A DNA stretch of 64,000 bases. Origin: Aquilaria yunnanensis (Eukaryota; Streptophyta; Magnoliopsida; Malvales; Thymelaeaceae). The stretch spans positions 70,317,992 through 70,381,991 of the forward strand of contig CM077600.1 in the NCBI GenBank assembly GCA_039654915.1, given 5' to 3'. Positions within the stretch are counted from its first letter, which is position 1; the number at the start of each line of letters is the position of its first letter. Below are positions 12,601-23,900 of this stretch, one piece after another. The notes under the pieces are model-generated. The model was not told the DNA's origin, searched no databases, and saw only the letters and a list, made by a program, of their open reading frames with translations. The position numbers were made by a program, and so were the translations under genes.

Positions 12601-13636
12601 GAGCGCTATTGTCTTCTTGGTGTTGTATGTAGATGACATACTACTCATCGGGAATGACATTCCTGAGCTACAGTCTGTGAAGACTTGGCTAGGGAAATGT
12701 TTCTCTATGAAGGACTTGGGTGAAGCAGCCTATGTGTTAGGCATCAAGATCTATAGAGATAGATCTAGAAAGCTTCTTGGCCTAAGTCAAAGTACATATA
12801 TTGACAAGGTGCTAAAGAGGTTTAGCATGCAAGATTCCAAGAAAGGATTCTTGCCCATGTCACATGGTATCACTCTTTCTAGATCTCAGTGTCCGAGTAC
12901 AACCGAGGAGAGAGAGCGCATGAGTAAGATTCCATATGCCTCAGCAATTGGATCTATCATGTATGCCATGATATGTACTCATCCCGATGTCTCATATGCT
13001 TTGAGCATGACGAGTAGGTACCAATCGAACCTCGGTGAAAGTCACTGGACAGCTGTTAAGAACATCCTTAAGTACTTACGAAGGACTAAGGATGCATTCT
13101 TGGTCTTTGGAGGTGAAGATCAGCTCCTTGTAAGGGGTTACACCGATGCAAGCTTCCAATCCGATAAGGATGATTTTAAATCGCAATCTGGTTATGTGTT
13201 TTGTATTGGTGGTGGTGCTGTGAGCTGGAAGAGTTCAAAGCAAGAGACAGTAGCTGACTCTACAACAGAATCTGAGTACATTGCCGCCTCTGATGCTGCG
13301 AAGGAGGTAGTTTGGATCAAGAAGTTCATCACTGAACTTGGAGTGGTTCCAAGCATTGTCGACCCGATAGAGCTCTATTGTGACAACAATGGAGCAATCG
13401 CACAGGCTAAGGAACCTCGATCTCACCAGCGATCCAAACACATACTCCAACGCTATCATCTCATCAGGGAGATCATCGAGAGGGGTGATGTAAGGATAGG
13501 CAGGACTTCGACAGACAACAACATTGCTGATCCACTGACAAAGCCCCTTACGCAGCAGAAGCATGATAGCCATTCTAGCTCCATCGGTATTAGATACATG
13601 GATGATTGGCTTTTAGTGCAAGTGGGAGATTGTTAG
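9665..13636 (+). pseudogene. Copia gag-pol polyprotein with two nonsense codons
   Basis: One frame of 1323 codons, from ATG at 9665 to a TAG inside the 3' LTR. It encodes the capsid, protease, integrase, reverse transcriptase and RNase H that copy and insert the element. Visible in order: gag; a zinc knuckle CFHCKQPGHWKRNC (about residue 249); protease LDTGCGS (about 298); integrase with a GLGH/C-C zinc region and core aspartates in HSDVCGP and TDDFSRY and glutamate in VSERRNR; reverse transcriptase with YVDDILL (about 988); RNase H with GYTDASF, TESEYIA and YCDNNGA. TAG at 9986 (codon 108) truncates gag. TGA at 11330 (codon 556) falls in SDRGGEY, an expected CGA to TGA change, between the second core aspartate and the glutamate. 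Apart from these two stops the frame is open with no frameshift, so this copy was active until fairly recently. Confidence 0.95.
13620..13629 (+). other. Copia polypurine tract
   Basis: AAGTGGGAGA immediately before the 3' LTR at 13631. It would prime plus-strand DNA synthesis. Confidence 0.8.
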
Positions 13637-15046
13637 TATTGTGCCCAAAAAGCCAATCATGAGATGATTGTATTTTTGCACATTGAGTCATGATATTTTA
13701 TTGAGACATTAATCCAGCAATTATGTTTGTTGTTTTGTTTCTGCGTAACGTAATAAACATAATTGTAACCCTAGAATAATGATATTCTTAAACGTCCCTA
13801 GTCTAGTATTATTGTGGAGCGGGTTGCAATAATACATAATGACTAGCATATGTGGAGACTAATATGAGATATGTAGTCTACATATGGGTACAAGTTGGAG
13901 AACTTGTGTACTGGACCGACCCACCATGAGAACACTTCATGGATCGTTATATGAGTGTCATAAGTGATTCTCATAGTGATCATGGTATATGTAGTCCTTC
14001 GACCTAAGATCAGCAAGGTTCCCTACATATGAGTCACATACTTTGATACTTTCCTTTGTTGCTCGTAACTGAGTGAACTTGAAGGAGGTCATTGGGTATG
14101 TCACATATCATGCGGAGGGATTTGTATGATCAAGATGGGATTTGTCCCTCCTATGTACCGGGAGTGATATCTTTGGGCCCCTTGATAGAGTGAGACTTAG
14201 AAAGTGCATGGCGATGCTCCGATGAGTTGATATATGATATCAATGTCGTCAGTTTAAGTTGGTCTACTTGGTAATCAAGAAACCAAAGATTGGGCTATAC
14301 GAGAGTGACACATTCCATGTCTCGTGCTTAGTCTTGATATCTTGGACAAAGGGACAATAGCATATATCGGTGATGATCATAAAGGTTTAGTCGATTCACC
14401 GACAATCTTGTCACTTGGGTAGCAATGATGTGTTGCTAGACACCGCTCATTGCTTATGATCGTAAATGTGATTTATGATCATTGCCAACATGGCAAGAGC
14501 CTATTGGGTTGCACACATAGAGCTATTTGGATCATTAGAGTGCATGGGCTAATTATTTGGGTTATGGTTTCACTTTAATTTCGTATTAATAATGGGCCAA
14601 GGAGTTGAGCCATTATTAAGCCTGAAATTAAATCCTAATTGGATTAGGGCTTTGAAACCCATTAGGCCTGGAAGTTGAGTCTCACTATAAATACAACTTT
14701 TAAGTGAGAAATTCGCAGGTCTCCTTGCCCTAGCCTCCCAAAAGGACAGCCGCACTCTTCTCTTGCAATTCCTTGGAGGACGCAAGCTAGCACTGCGAGC
14801 GCAAGAGAAACGCATCTGCCAGGACGTGGTGGAAGCGTGGTGATCCCGAGAGGCTCGTGTGGATACCATAGAGAACCTGAACACGTCAACTGTTCAGGTT
14901 TTGTGATTCGACTCTACAGTTGAGTGAGAGATCTCAACCGTAAATTAGGTATGAAATTTTTGAACACACGGTTTACCCCGTTTCACTTGGATCCTGGAGG
15001 GTTTCGGTTAAATTCCGCTGCGCTGTTTGGCTCCCGAAACCCAACA
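13631..15046 (+). repeat. 3' LTR of the copia element
   Basis: 1416 bp, TGTTAGTATTG to CCCAACA, colinear with the 5' LTR and carrying TATA at 14686-14693. Differences from the 5' LTR are scattered substitutions, for example around 14156-14160 and 14203-14213. The polyprotein stop codon lies in its first six bases. Confidence 0.96.
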
Positions 15047-16861
15047 CCCTCTCCTTCACACTTCCTCCATAGCCACCATACCTTCAAACTCAAAACTACT
15101 TGTAATTGAAGTCAAGGAAGTACAATTGGAAGATATTTGGTGCTATTGCTTGAGTGCACCTAGGATCAAGCTCCAATTTCAGCATGCCCATTAAGGTAAG
15201 GGTTCTCTTTCTCTCATAGGTTGTTTTCTGTATTTTCAAGCAACCATGGAGCTAGGCCTAAGCTTGGAAGAGCGCCATGAGCTTGATGAACCAAGCTTAG
15301 TGAGGGGAGTGCACTTATTGAAGGTTTTGTGACCTAGTGTGAAGTGCATAGTGATGGTAGTGAATTTCTGGGTTTCTAGAGCCCAGAGTTAGTACTAACT
15401 ACTATTAAAATCCTCTTAAGGCCAAGCATTAGCTTGAGGAGGGCTGCCATAGTGATTTATTTAAGTTTATTAAATGTTTTATGGACTAATCTATGGTTAT
15501 TGTTGCTGCTACATTTCATGTGTTTGTCGGTTGTGAATGGCTACTGCATTTGGTCGCTATATCTTGTATATATGCATTGTGGTTTTTTTGTTTTAGTATC
15601 TTTGGATTTAGGTTTTAATGAGGATCACATTACCTTAAGAAACCAAGTGTTACCCTTACTAAGTTTCTCAATGAAACTTACTCCCCTTAATTCTGTCATT
15701 TCAGGTCCAGCAGAAAGATCACATTCAGACTGACCTTTTTGGTTTGATTTTTCATCCAATATTTCAGGTACATGAACGCCCATATGTCTAGTTGTGATCT
15801 GGAAAGTTTGGTAATTTTAGGAGCACATTTGGTATTTTTAATAGTGGTACTAATTGTGTTAAGCAGCAGCTGTCCATCATCATGTACTGGAGTCCATTGT
15901 GTCTCAGGCACTCCTATAACCTAGGGTGTGTATGTAGCTGAGTGAAGACCATTTTGGAGTTCATGTATGCATGTACATGTAGTGTATGTAAAATGAGGCA
16001 AGTATGTGAACATTTGAGTAATGTTTTGGCTATGTAAGTGATGTGGTGCAAAGCTGCCTAGGTGTGAATGATGGGCTGCTTACTTGTAAATTATGTTTTG
16101 GTCACATAAAGTTGTTAAAAGCAAGGGAATGTAATTCCTATGGGTAATGGACATATATGGGATATCTTTGGAGGGTTTTCCCCTTGTGAATGAAGTGTTT
16201 GCGCACTTATGAAATTTTGTATGGGAAAAATGGTCATAAAGTGACCAGAATTTTGACTCTTAAAGTTCTATATCTACCTGTGTACGAGGAATATTTGCAT
16301 GAAATTTTGACTACACCTAGAGAACATATAAAGCTTGAACTGGGATTAGGAATTTTTGAATTTGGGTCCCTGTAGCCAAAGATATGACATTTAAAAATTG
16401 GCTAAGTTACTATTCATTTGGTCAGAATTTTGTAACCAAATTCAAAAATCCATAGCTTGGTCCATAGGTGGGCTATTGATGTAAAAAAAAAATTCCTTGG
16501 TTCGCTCTAACTCTATACTTGATAGTGGAGAAAATAAAATAGGTAGGTACATGGCTAGAATGATACAGTTTATTAGTGGAAGTTACAGGTGCAGTGGCTA
16601 GTCACTAGAACTTAAGAAGATTGCCTAATGTGTGGTAGCCAAGATTAGGACTTGTGCTAGTGTTTTCCTTCTTTGCTGCCATGGTATGCATGAAATGTGA
16701 ATGGTTGGACCAATGTGCATGTGTTTACATAGTGCCCAAGAGGGCCACTTGGGTATGCACACTAAGGGTAGTGCTCTGATGGCCTACAGAACATTACCAA
16801 TCCTAGGAGTCTAAATGCACAATTTTGACACCATAATTGGACTACCCTGGAGTGGGTAACA

Positions 16862-17260
16862 CCTTCTCAGCCAAAGGTGGACTCTTCCTTTATCAAGGTT
16901 ATACCTTTGGTACACATACGCTACTTTTAGCCAAAAGCCCTCATCTTTGAACAAAGTTATACCTTTGGCAGGGTTAGGCTTTATAATTCTGAGATCCTTC
17001 ATTTACCGAGGTTGTACTTTCGGGGATTGTGAGCCAAAAAAGTGCTTCACAAGAAACTTTGAACTTACACTTTCAGCAAGTTTTGGGTAGGTTTTTCCTT
17101 CAAGATTATGTTGTGGCGAAGTTTCACCTTCGGTAGAGAGGTTATACTTTAAGCATAACTCTCTCCTTGCCGAAGTTGACACCATCAGCAAAGGTGAGAT
17201 ATTTTTCCCTCTCGAGGTTTTTATTTCTCACCATCTATAAGGTACACGATCTCCAAAGAT
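16862..17260. repeat. Imperfect tandem repeats in the Tat 3' untranslated region
   Basis: A degenerate unit of roughly 50-60 bp recurs, built around phrases such as AGGTTATACCTTTGG (about 16896), AAGTTATACCTTTGGC (16955), GAGGTTGTACTTTCGG (17018), AAGTTTCACCTTCGG (17117) and AAGTTGACACCATCAG (17174). Such repeats are known in 3' untranslated regions of large plant gypsy elements. Period and copy number are estimates by eye. Confidence 0.5.
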
Positions 17261-17463
17261 TGTGTCATCTCGCAAGTCAATAGGCCTATCATCTCAATTT
17301 GTGAGTAATGTGGAGTTGACAGATCAAGAGGCATGCCCTTGTTTTACACATTTGGTGACACGTGTCACCATATCAGTAGGTAGATTTCCTGACCGTTACA
17401 TCGGTTATCTCTCTTCACCTACAAAGGCTCATCCTGGCACCCTTTCATTTGCCCTATTCGGGC

Positions 17464-17470
17464 TATATAA
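17464..17470 (+). promoter_or_regulatory. Candidate TATA box for the plus-strand ORF
   Basis: TATATAA in GGCTATATAATTCTC, followed by a pyrimidine-rich stretch (17505-17550) and a possible splice donor (ACTGTAAGT, 17589-17597). It lies about 440 bp upstream of the plus-strand ORF at 17904, so it could be a promoter for that ORF inside the Tat element. No experimental support. Confidence 0.4.
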
Positions 17471-17903
17471 TTCTCACTTTGCCTCAGAAGTTCCTCACTT
17501 CTCACTTCATTCTCTACTCTCTTACTCTCCTTTGCTAGCTTTCTTTCCTTGTTAGTAGCAGTTTCCGGTGGTAGAGCAACATCCGACAACTGTAAGTGGC
17601 GGTGTTCTAGCATCTTCGGACATCAAACAAGTGGGTTTCTACCAAAGTTGGTTTTCCTTTACACTTCCGTTCCTTCATTTTTACCGAGAGTAGATCTCTA
17701 GGATTCATAGAATCTTCGGGAACTAAAGTACGTGGAGCCGAAGAGGGTTAGAGCTCCCTGGATAGACATTTTAGTTGTGTAACTTCGAAGAAGGTCGTGA
17801 AGTGGCGCGCGAAGTTTCACCTCCCCTCGTAAGCTAAGACTAGGGTTCCCAAACATGGTGAACCAAGCTACCATGCTCGGGTAAAAGAGGTAACGATTTT
17901 TAG

Positions 17904-20096
17904 GTGCCACCTAAAGGTGGGTCTTCGGTATCCCCCGTCAAAGATGGTGAGCGGGGCTGCAAATTTGATGGCATAGCCATTAACCAAACAACACCAAACT
18001 CGTACTTCTACTTTAATGCATTTTTGTGCATGTGTGGGGTTTTCAAAATATTCCCAAACCTTATTTTCTTCATGAAATACTATAAACTCCAGCCCGTCCC
18101 AAAAGGGGGATTCTATTTCTTGTTCCGTTGGGGGTCTAAGAGCAAGAAGTTCACTTTCACTTTTGTCACCAAGGATAGCTGGCAAGGGTGGCAAAAGAAC
18201 TATTTTTTTATGGAGATAGACGAGAAGTGGAAGGATCTTCTAGCAAAGTGGGCTTCTGGGACCTTGGCAATCGATGTGATGGACCCGTCAAAGTTGTTGA
18301 CCCTAGAAGTAGAGGCCCAGTTAGAGGAGCTTGATAGTCATATTTGGGCGATAGCTAACTGGCAGGGTCAAGCACCTTCACGGCCACTCTACCCATTTCC
18401 AACTAGATGGAGTTTAATGGCTGAAGAGGTCTTTCGGTAGTTAGACATCATCAAGGAGCATCTCACTGACAAAGATATGCATAAGCCAGTGATAGATGGA
18501 AAGAAGTCCTGGTTGGTTCTACATCTTCGAGGTGAACTGTCTTATATAGCCCTTGTAGAGAGTATGTCACTTTTCAAGTACTACTTAGTGAATTTTTTTA
18601 CTCAAACTGATATTTTTTACTTTGCAAAAATGGGTGACAAGTTTGCTGTATTCTATAAAAGTTTGTTCCTCAGCCAAGCTGAGAAAGGAAAACAGAAGAA
18701 GAAGGCTCCAAAGAGAAAAAAGGGCAACCTTTGGGGGAGAGCAAGAAAAAGAAGTCAAAGGGGATGACCTTCCCCCTCTGCCCGAGGTAACAACTAAAGT
18801 TGTTGAGCAGTTGCTCGAAGTGGCAGTTCTTTCTGTCCCGGTTAGCCTATCTTTAGCTGCTGAGACATTAGGGACTTCTTTGGGAGTTCTCTTACCTGAG
18901 GAGGCCCAGTTAGAGGAAAACAAAAGGGGAATGAGGTCCCCATCGAGGTTCTTGACCTCACTCATTCTGAGGTTGGGGGCGCCGAAGTCCTTCCATTGCC
19001 AAGTTCATCCTTTAAGCTTTCATCAATGAGTTTTGGATTTTTTAGGATTTTTGACTTTATGGATGAATGGTTAAGGGATGATGTGGTAAGGGAACTTCAG
19101 TGTAACTTTACAGAGGAGTAGCCAATGATTGAGTGGATGATGGAGTAAGCTTGGAAACGGGCCTTTTGGGATGTGAAGATCCCTATGCATAAGGTTCTAA
19201 GGGACTCCTTCTAGACTTTCACGGAGGACATGGTCTTGTTCTCAAAAGATTGTCAAAAGATGGTTCGCTAGATGGCAAGGGGGATCATGACCAATACTAC
19301 ATTCCAATCTTTGATCGACTCTTGTCCGAACGAAGAGATCCTCGTTACTCAGCTAGCCTAGCATGCAGTGCAGGTACTTCCCCCTTTTGGTACTTAGAAG
19401 AATTTTGGTGTCTAAACTTCTATCTCACCCTTTTTATTTTATTTTGTAGATGCTCACCTATGAAACTTACTTTTGAGCATGGTCGACAAAATAGACTTTG
19501 GTGCGAAGTCAATTAGAAGAAAATTTGGCCAAGGCCAAAGAGATCTTCATGAACTCTTGCATCAAGTTTTGCAAACTCAATGAAATTGCTAAGGAAGAGT
19601 AGGCAAAGATAATGTTTGGAGATTATTCTCCAAAGGTTTCCAACCTTGGGGTAAAGTTAATAAAGCAGACCTCACTAGTGGAGGCTATTAAAAAAGAATG
19701 GGTGTCTAACAGCTGACTTGACCAAGGCCTTTGGAATGAATTCCAAACCTAGTGCTGAGGTCGACTAGCTAAAGAAGTGGAAGAAAAAGAAGAAGGAGGA
19801 GAAGGAAATGGAGGCTTTGAAGAAGGAAGTGGCGAACTTGAAGGTGAAGAAGGCAGAGGTTGTTGGGCAACAAAGACTTTATTTTAAGATGGCTTCTGCC
19901 TTGTTCAGCACCAAGTACTTTCATGCTATCCAGACCTTGACATTTCCCTTCTTTGGGCACTCAACATTCCTGAAGGCCCTTCTCAGATTGGCCAAAGGTT
20001 GAGTACTTGAACCATCCCCCACTTTCTTCGAAGACAGCATCTACTGATGATGATGAAGGTGCTGAAGAGTCTATCGATGATACCGAAGAGCCATAG
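17904..20096 (+). pseudogene. Spliced antisense ORF of the Tat element ('putative gypsy type transposon' family)
   Basis: Runs opposite to gag-pol, between integrase and the 3' LTR. The first 178 codons contain a block (TPNSYFYFNAFLCM, GGFYFLFRW, WQGWQKNYFFME) that resembles the plant 'putative gypsy type transposon' domain (Transposase_28 in Pfam), from memory and not a search. A TAG at 18438 interrupts it, but the same frame stays open to 18767. Then a frameshift leads to an acidic and lysine-rich segment. A clear intron follows: CAG/GTACTT at 19374, ending TTTTGTAG/A at 19449. After it come coiled-coil-like sequence (LEENLAKAKE type, and 19808-19860 with alternating K/E) and an acidic tail ending at TAG 20094-20096. 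Antisense ORFs in this place are known for Grande- and Retand-type elements; their function is not established. This copy is broken by at least one stop and one frameshift. Confidence 0.65.
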
Positions 20097-20930
20097 TATT
20101 TTGTTATACTCTTCTTCCCCTTACTTAATAAAGTGCCTTTTGTTTCCCAATTAATGTTCAAAATTTTGGCTAAGTCCACAAGAAGCATTGGTACTTTAAG
20201 TTGTCTTTTAGCCACCTTTGTCATTTTTCACCACTTTTGGTGACAACATGCACCATCTTCGGCACTGTTACCAACTTCAGTGGCATCACCGTCCTTGATG
20301 AACACACTTTCCAATTTTTGACTAAGTGTTTATACTTATCAACTTTGGCAAAGTGTTTGGATAACATTTTCATCTACTAACTTGTTTTGTTCGTACCTTC
20401 GACAAATGGATCCACCATAATGTTTTCCTGAAGATTTTTGGCTAAGTATACCATTTTTTACCAATGGAAAGAATGGCATCCTCAGTATATGCCTTCTTTA
20501 CCATCTTTGGCATGGATACCACCTTCGTTAATTTCAGGCAGTGAAAAATAGTATGTGTTTTAGAATAATCTTTGGCATTCATACAACATTTTTCAAAAAA
20601 TTTACACTTGTTGGGTATTTGTACAACTTCAAAAATTTCCCTTAACAACTTTTAGAGAATTTCCTGTAAGTACAATATTCTTTTAAAAATTTCTAAGTAC
20701 TAAGAAAATTTCTTAAGTGTATAATTTTTTCAAAGAATTCAAATGCCATGTATTTTTCAGTTCCTCTCTTTTGGCAATTTTGAGTTTGTAGACTCCAGGC
20801 TGAACTTCGACTGTGACCAAATAAGGTCTTTCCCAATTTGCCCAAAGTACACCATGAGATGGTTTTTGGGCTTCCAGTTCAGCCTTTTGGAGAACTAGGT
20901 CTCCTACCTTTATTCCTTTCGGTTTGACCT
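20097..20930. other. Non-coding gap between pol and the antisense ORF
   Basis: AT-rich, with recurring short phrases such as CACCATCTTCGGCA and TTTTTGGCTAAGT (20250-20450) that echo the repeats at 16862-17260. No ORF is supported on either strand. It may hold the ends of both convergent transcripts. Confidence 0.45.
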
Positions 20931-23900
20931 TTTAGTTCATTATGATGGCTACCCTTTGCTGGAAAGTTTTTCTTCTCAGTTCGGCCATCTCCCGATGTTT
21001 GTCAACCACATCAAGCTTGGTCTTTAAGCTGAGGTTATTAACTTCTTTATCAAATACCTGTATTCTGATAGAAGGCTTTGCAACTTCAATCGATATAAGA
21101 GCCTCCATTCCAAACACAAGTGAAAAAAGAGTTTCCCCCATAGCTCTTCTAGTGGTTATTTGGTAGCTCCATAGTACACTCGGGAGTTCATTGGGCCATT
21201 TTCCCTTGGCCTCATTCAGCCTCTTTTTTAGGCCATCTTTTAATGTTTTGTTAGACACTTTAACTTGTCCATTACTCTAAGGATGGGCCAATAGGGTGAA
21301 GTGCTATTTAACCCTAAGGTTGGTGGCAAATTCCTGGAACCCTTTGTCAATGAATTAGGAACCATTGTCTGCTACTATCACCCTCGGACAAGCAAATCTG
21401 CATATGATGTTCTTCCAGATGAATTTCTAAATATCTTTGGCCAAAAATGTTGCCAATGGTTCTGCCTTAATCCATTTACTAAAGTAGTCTACTACAACGA
21501 TGCAGTACTTAACACATCTTGGAGCCATAGGGAGGGGACCAATATGGTCAATTCCTTATATGGCAAAGGGGCCAGGGAAGTTTGCTGAAGTTATTGCTTC
21601 CAAAGGTGCCCTTTGGATGGGCACATGTTGTTGACACTTTATGCATCTTTTGACAAACTGCTGACCATTTTTTCTTATGGAGGGCCAAAAATATTCCTTC
21701 ATGAACTTCTTTCAGGACTACTTCGGCATCCACTTCGTTGACACATCTTTGTAAGGGATTTGAGTACCCTTGTCGGTACAACTCCTCCGCAATCATAAAG
21801 TACCTTCCTGATCGACTCTGCATTTTCAACACTTCTAGAGGGTTTTCAGGTAAGGAGGAATTTGTTAAATATTATTTTATACGATCATTCCACCTTTCTT
21901 GGAGGTCGTAAGTGCCATTATGGCTATTCTTGGAGAATCAAGTACTTCGGTGGACTATTTTGGCTTAGCCAATATCTGCTTCCATATTTTCTTTCTGAGG
22001 TACCTTTTTTATTTATACCTTGTCAAATTCTTGGATTAGTTCTTTAATGAGGTTATGGTATTTCGAAAACTTAGTGTCCTTGGTCCCATATTCCCCCATC
22101 GTCTGCCGAACCATTAGTTATGAGTCATTGTAAGCCTTCAGATTTTTTACAACAACTATTTTTGCTAATCATAAGCTTGCTATGATAGCCTTATATTCGG
22201 CAATGTTATTGAAGACATGGAATCCAAATTTGATAGCCTTTGATGCTTCTATACCTTCGGGTCCTCGGAGTATTACTCCCGCACCCTGGTGTTCTGATCT
22301 TGAAGCACCATCTATGAAGAGCTCCCATTCGGGTTGCTCGTCATTAAGGTTGCTCAATGTGTCCTCGATTTTGGATAGTTTGGTGATAAAATCTGCCAAG
22401 GCCTATGCTTTAATTGCCTTCCTCGGTTCATATGTAATGTCATATTCACCAAGCTCAATGCAACATTTTAACAATCAGCCCGAATGGTCTACCTTCTTCA
22501 TGATATCTCGGAGAGGTAGGTTACTTCAGATTGTAATGGAGTGTCCTTGGAAGTAAGGTCGAAGTCTTGCTTTCCATAACTAAGGCATAAATGGCTTTCT
22601 GCAATGTTAGATACCTAACATTGGCATTGTGTAAGGACTTACTAACATAGTCTAGCAGCCATTATTTTCCTTCCTCCTCTCTGATGAGTACCAAGTTGAT
22701 GGCTTTTTCACTGATCGTGAGGTAGAGGATGAAGGATTCTCCTTCCCTTGGTTGCCGGAGTGTCGGTAAGTGAGATAAGTAATCCTTATGTTTGTCCCAA
22801 GCCTTTTGACATTCTTTGTTCCAAGGGTGTTTTTCAGCACCAAGCCCAGCTTCACGTTTTGCTACTCTAGTGAGCACCTTGAAGAAAGGTCAGCATTGAT
22901 CCTCGTATCTGGAAATGAATCTACTAAGTGCCATTATTCTTCCAGTAAGCCTTTCTATGTCCTTGATGGTTGTAAGAGTTCAAAATCTGAGCAAGGTGTT
23001 GACTTTTTCTAGATTGGCATCTATGCCCCTCTCAGCACCATAAAGCCAAGGAATTTGTCAGCTATTACCTTAAATAGACACTTCTTGGGGTTAAGACAGA
23101 TTCTGAATGTCCAAAGTTACTAGGAGGTTTCCTGTAAGTCCATGATATGATCATTGGGTACTTTGCTTTTAACATCACATCTTCGACATATACTTCTATG
23201 TTTCTCATAATCTGGGAGTCAAACCATTTTTTGATCAACCTCTGATATGTGGCTTCTGCATTCTCCAGTCCGAGGGGCATTTTGATGTAGCAATATAACA
23301 CAACCCCTCAAGTGCCTGCCGAGGAAGCCTATGGGAACTTGTCCCATGTTAGTCGCAATTGGCTAATTGTTTACATGAGCACTAGTTAAAACCTTTATGC
23401 TTCTAGTTATTTAATCCTACCATGCAATCATGCATGAGTTTATGCTTTGACCTAATTAATAGAATAAATAAATGGTGCTTGAAACATTGCCCAGGCATAT
23501 TTCAATAAAACAATTATGAAAACTGTCAAAGCATTCAAAGCATTTAAGTGGAATTAACTACACATAATCAATTGTGTGCAAGCATCCAAACAAGAGTAGA
23601 CTATGCTCGCACCCAAGAATGACTCTAGAGTAAATTACTCAACATGCCATTGGAGGCAAACTAGTATATTAAAACTATACATTGAATGACTGTACTGAGA
23701 TCCAGAACCAAGCTTCCACCTTAGAGCAAACTCCTAGTGGCAGCTTCGTATGCTATCCTTGGTGCTTCACTAGCCTCTGTAGGCCAAAAGGACAACTTTA
23801 GTTAGTACCATAACTTAACCAACAAGCAACCCATGCAAAAAAAAGCTCTTTTCCACTTTGGTTCTTCATGAAACTTCGATTTCCACCAAGAATTGATGTT

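Larger units (their letters stand above)
6834..15046 (+). mobile_element. Nearly complete Ty1/copia retrotransposon, TSD CCCTC
   Basis: An 8213-bp element: 5' LTR 6834-8249, primer site 8251-8262, untranslated leader, a single gag-pol frame 9665-13636, polypurine tract 13620-13629, 3' LTR 13631-15046. CCCTC flanks it at 6829-6833 and 15047-15051. The LTRs are both 1416 bp and differ at about 20 sites by eye, so it is not brand new. Two in-frame nonsense codons interrupt the polyprotein. It lies inside a solo LTR, which lies inside the Tat-type element. The lineage within copia was not determined. Confidence 0.96.
6177..16861 (+). repeat. Solo gypsy-type LTR (TSD CCTTC), interrupted by a copia element
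   Basis: The LTR pieces are 6177-6833 and 15052-16861, about 2467 bp together, starting TGTTACCACC and ending GTGGGTAACA. CCTTC flanks it at 6172-6176 and 16862-16866. The same LTR family occurs at 56888-59730. Around 15648-15690 it has the 'cttactaagtttctcaatgaaacttactc' type of segment common in long plant LTRs. It inserted in the 3' untranslated region of the Tat-type element. Confidence 0.92.
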
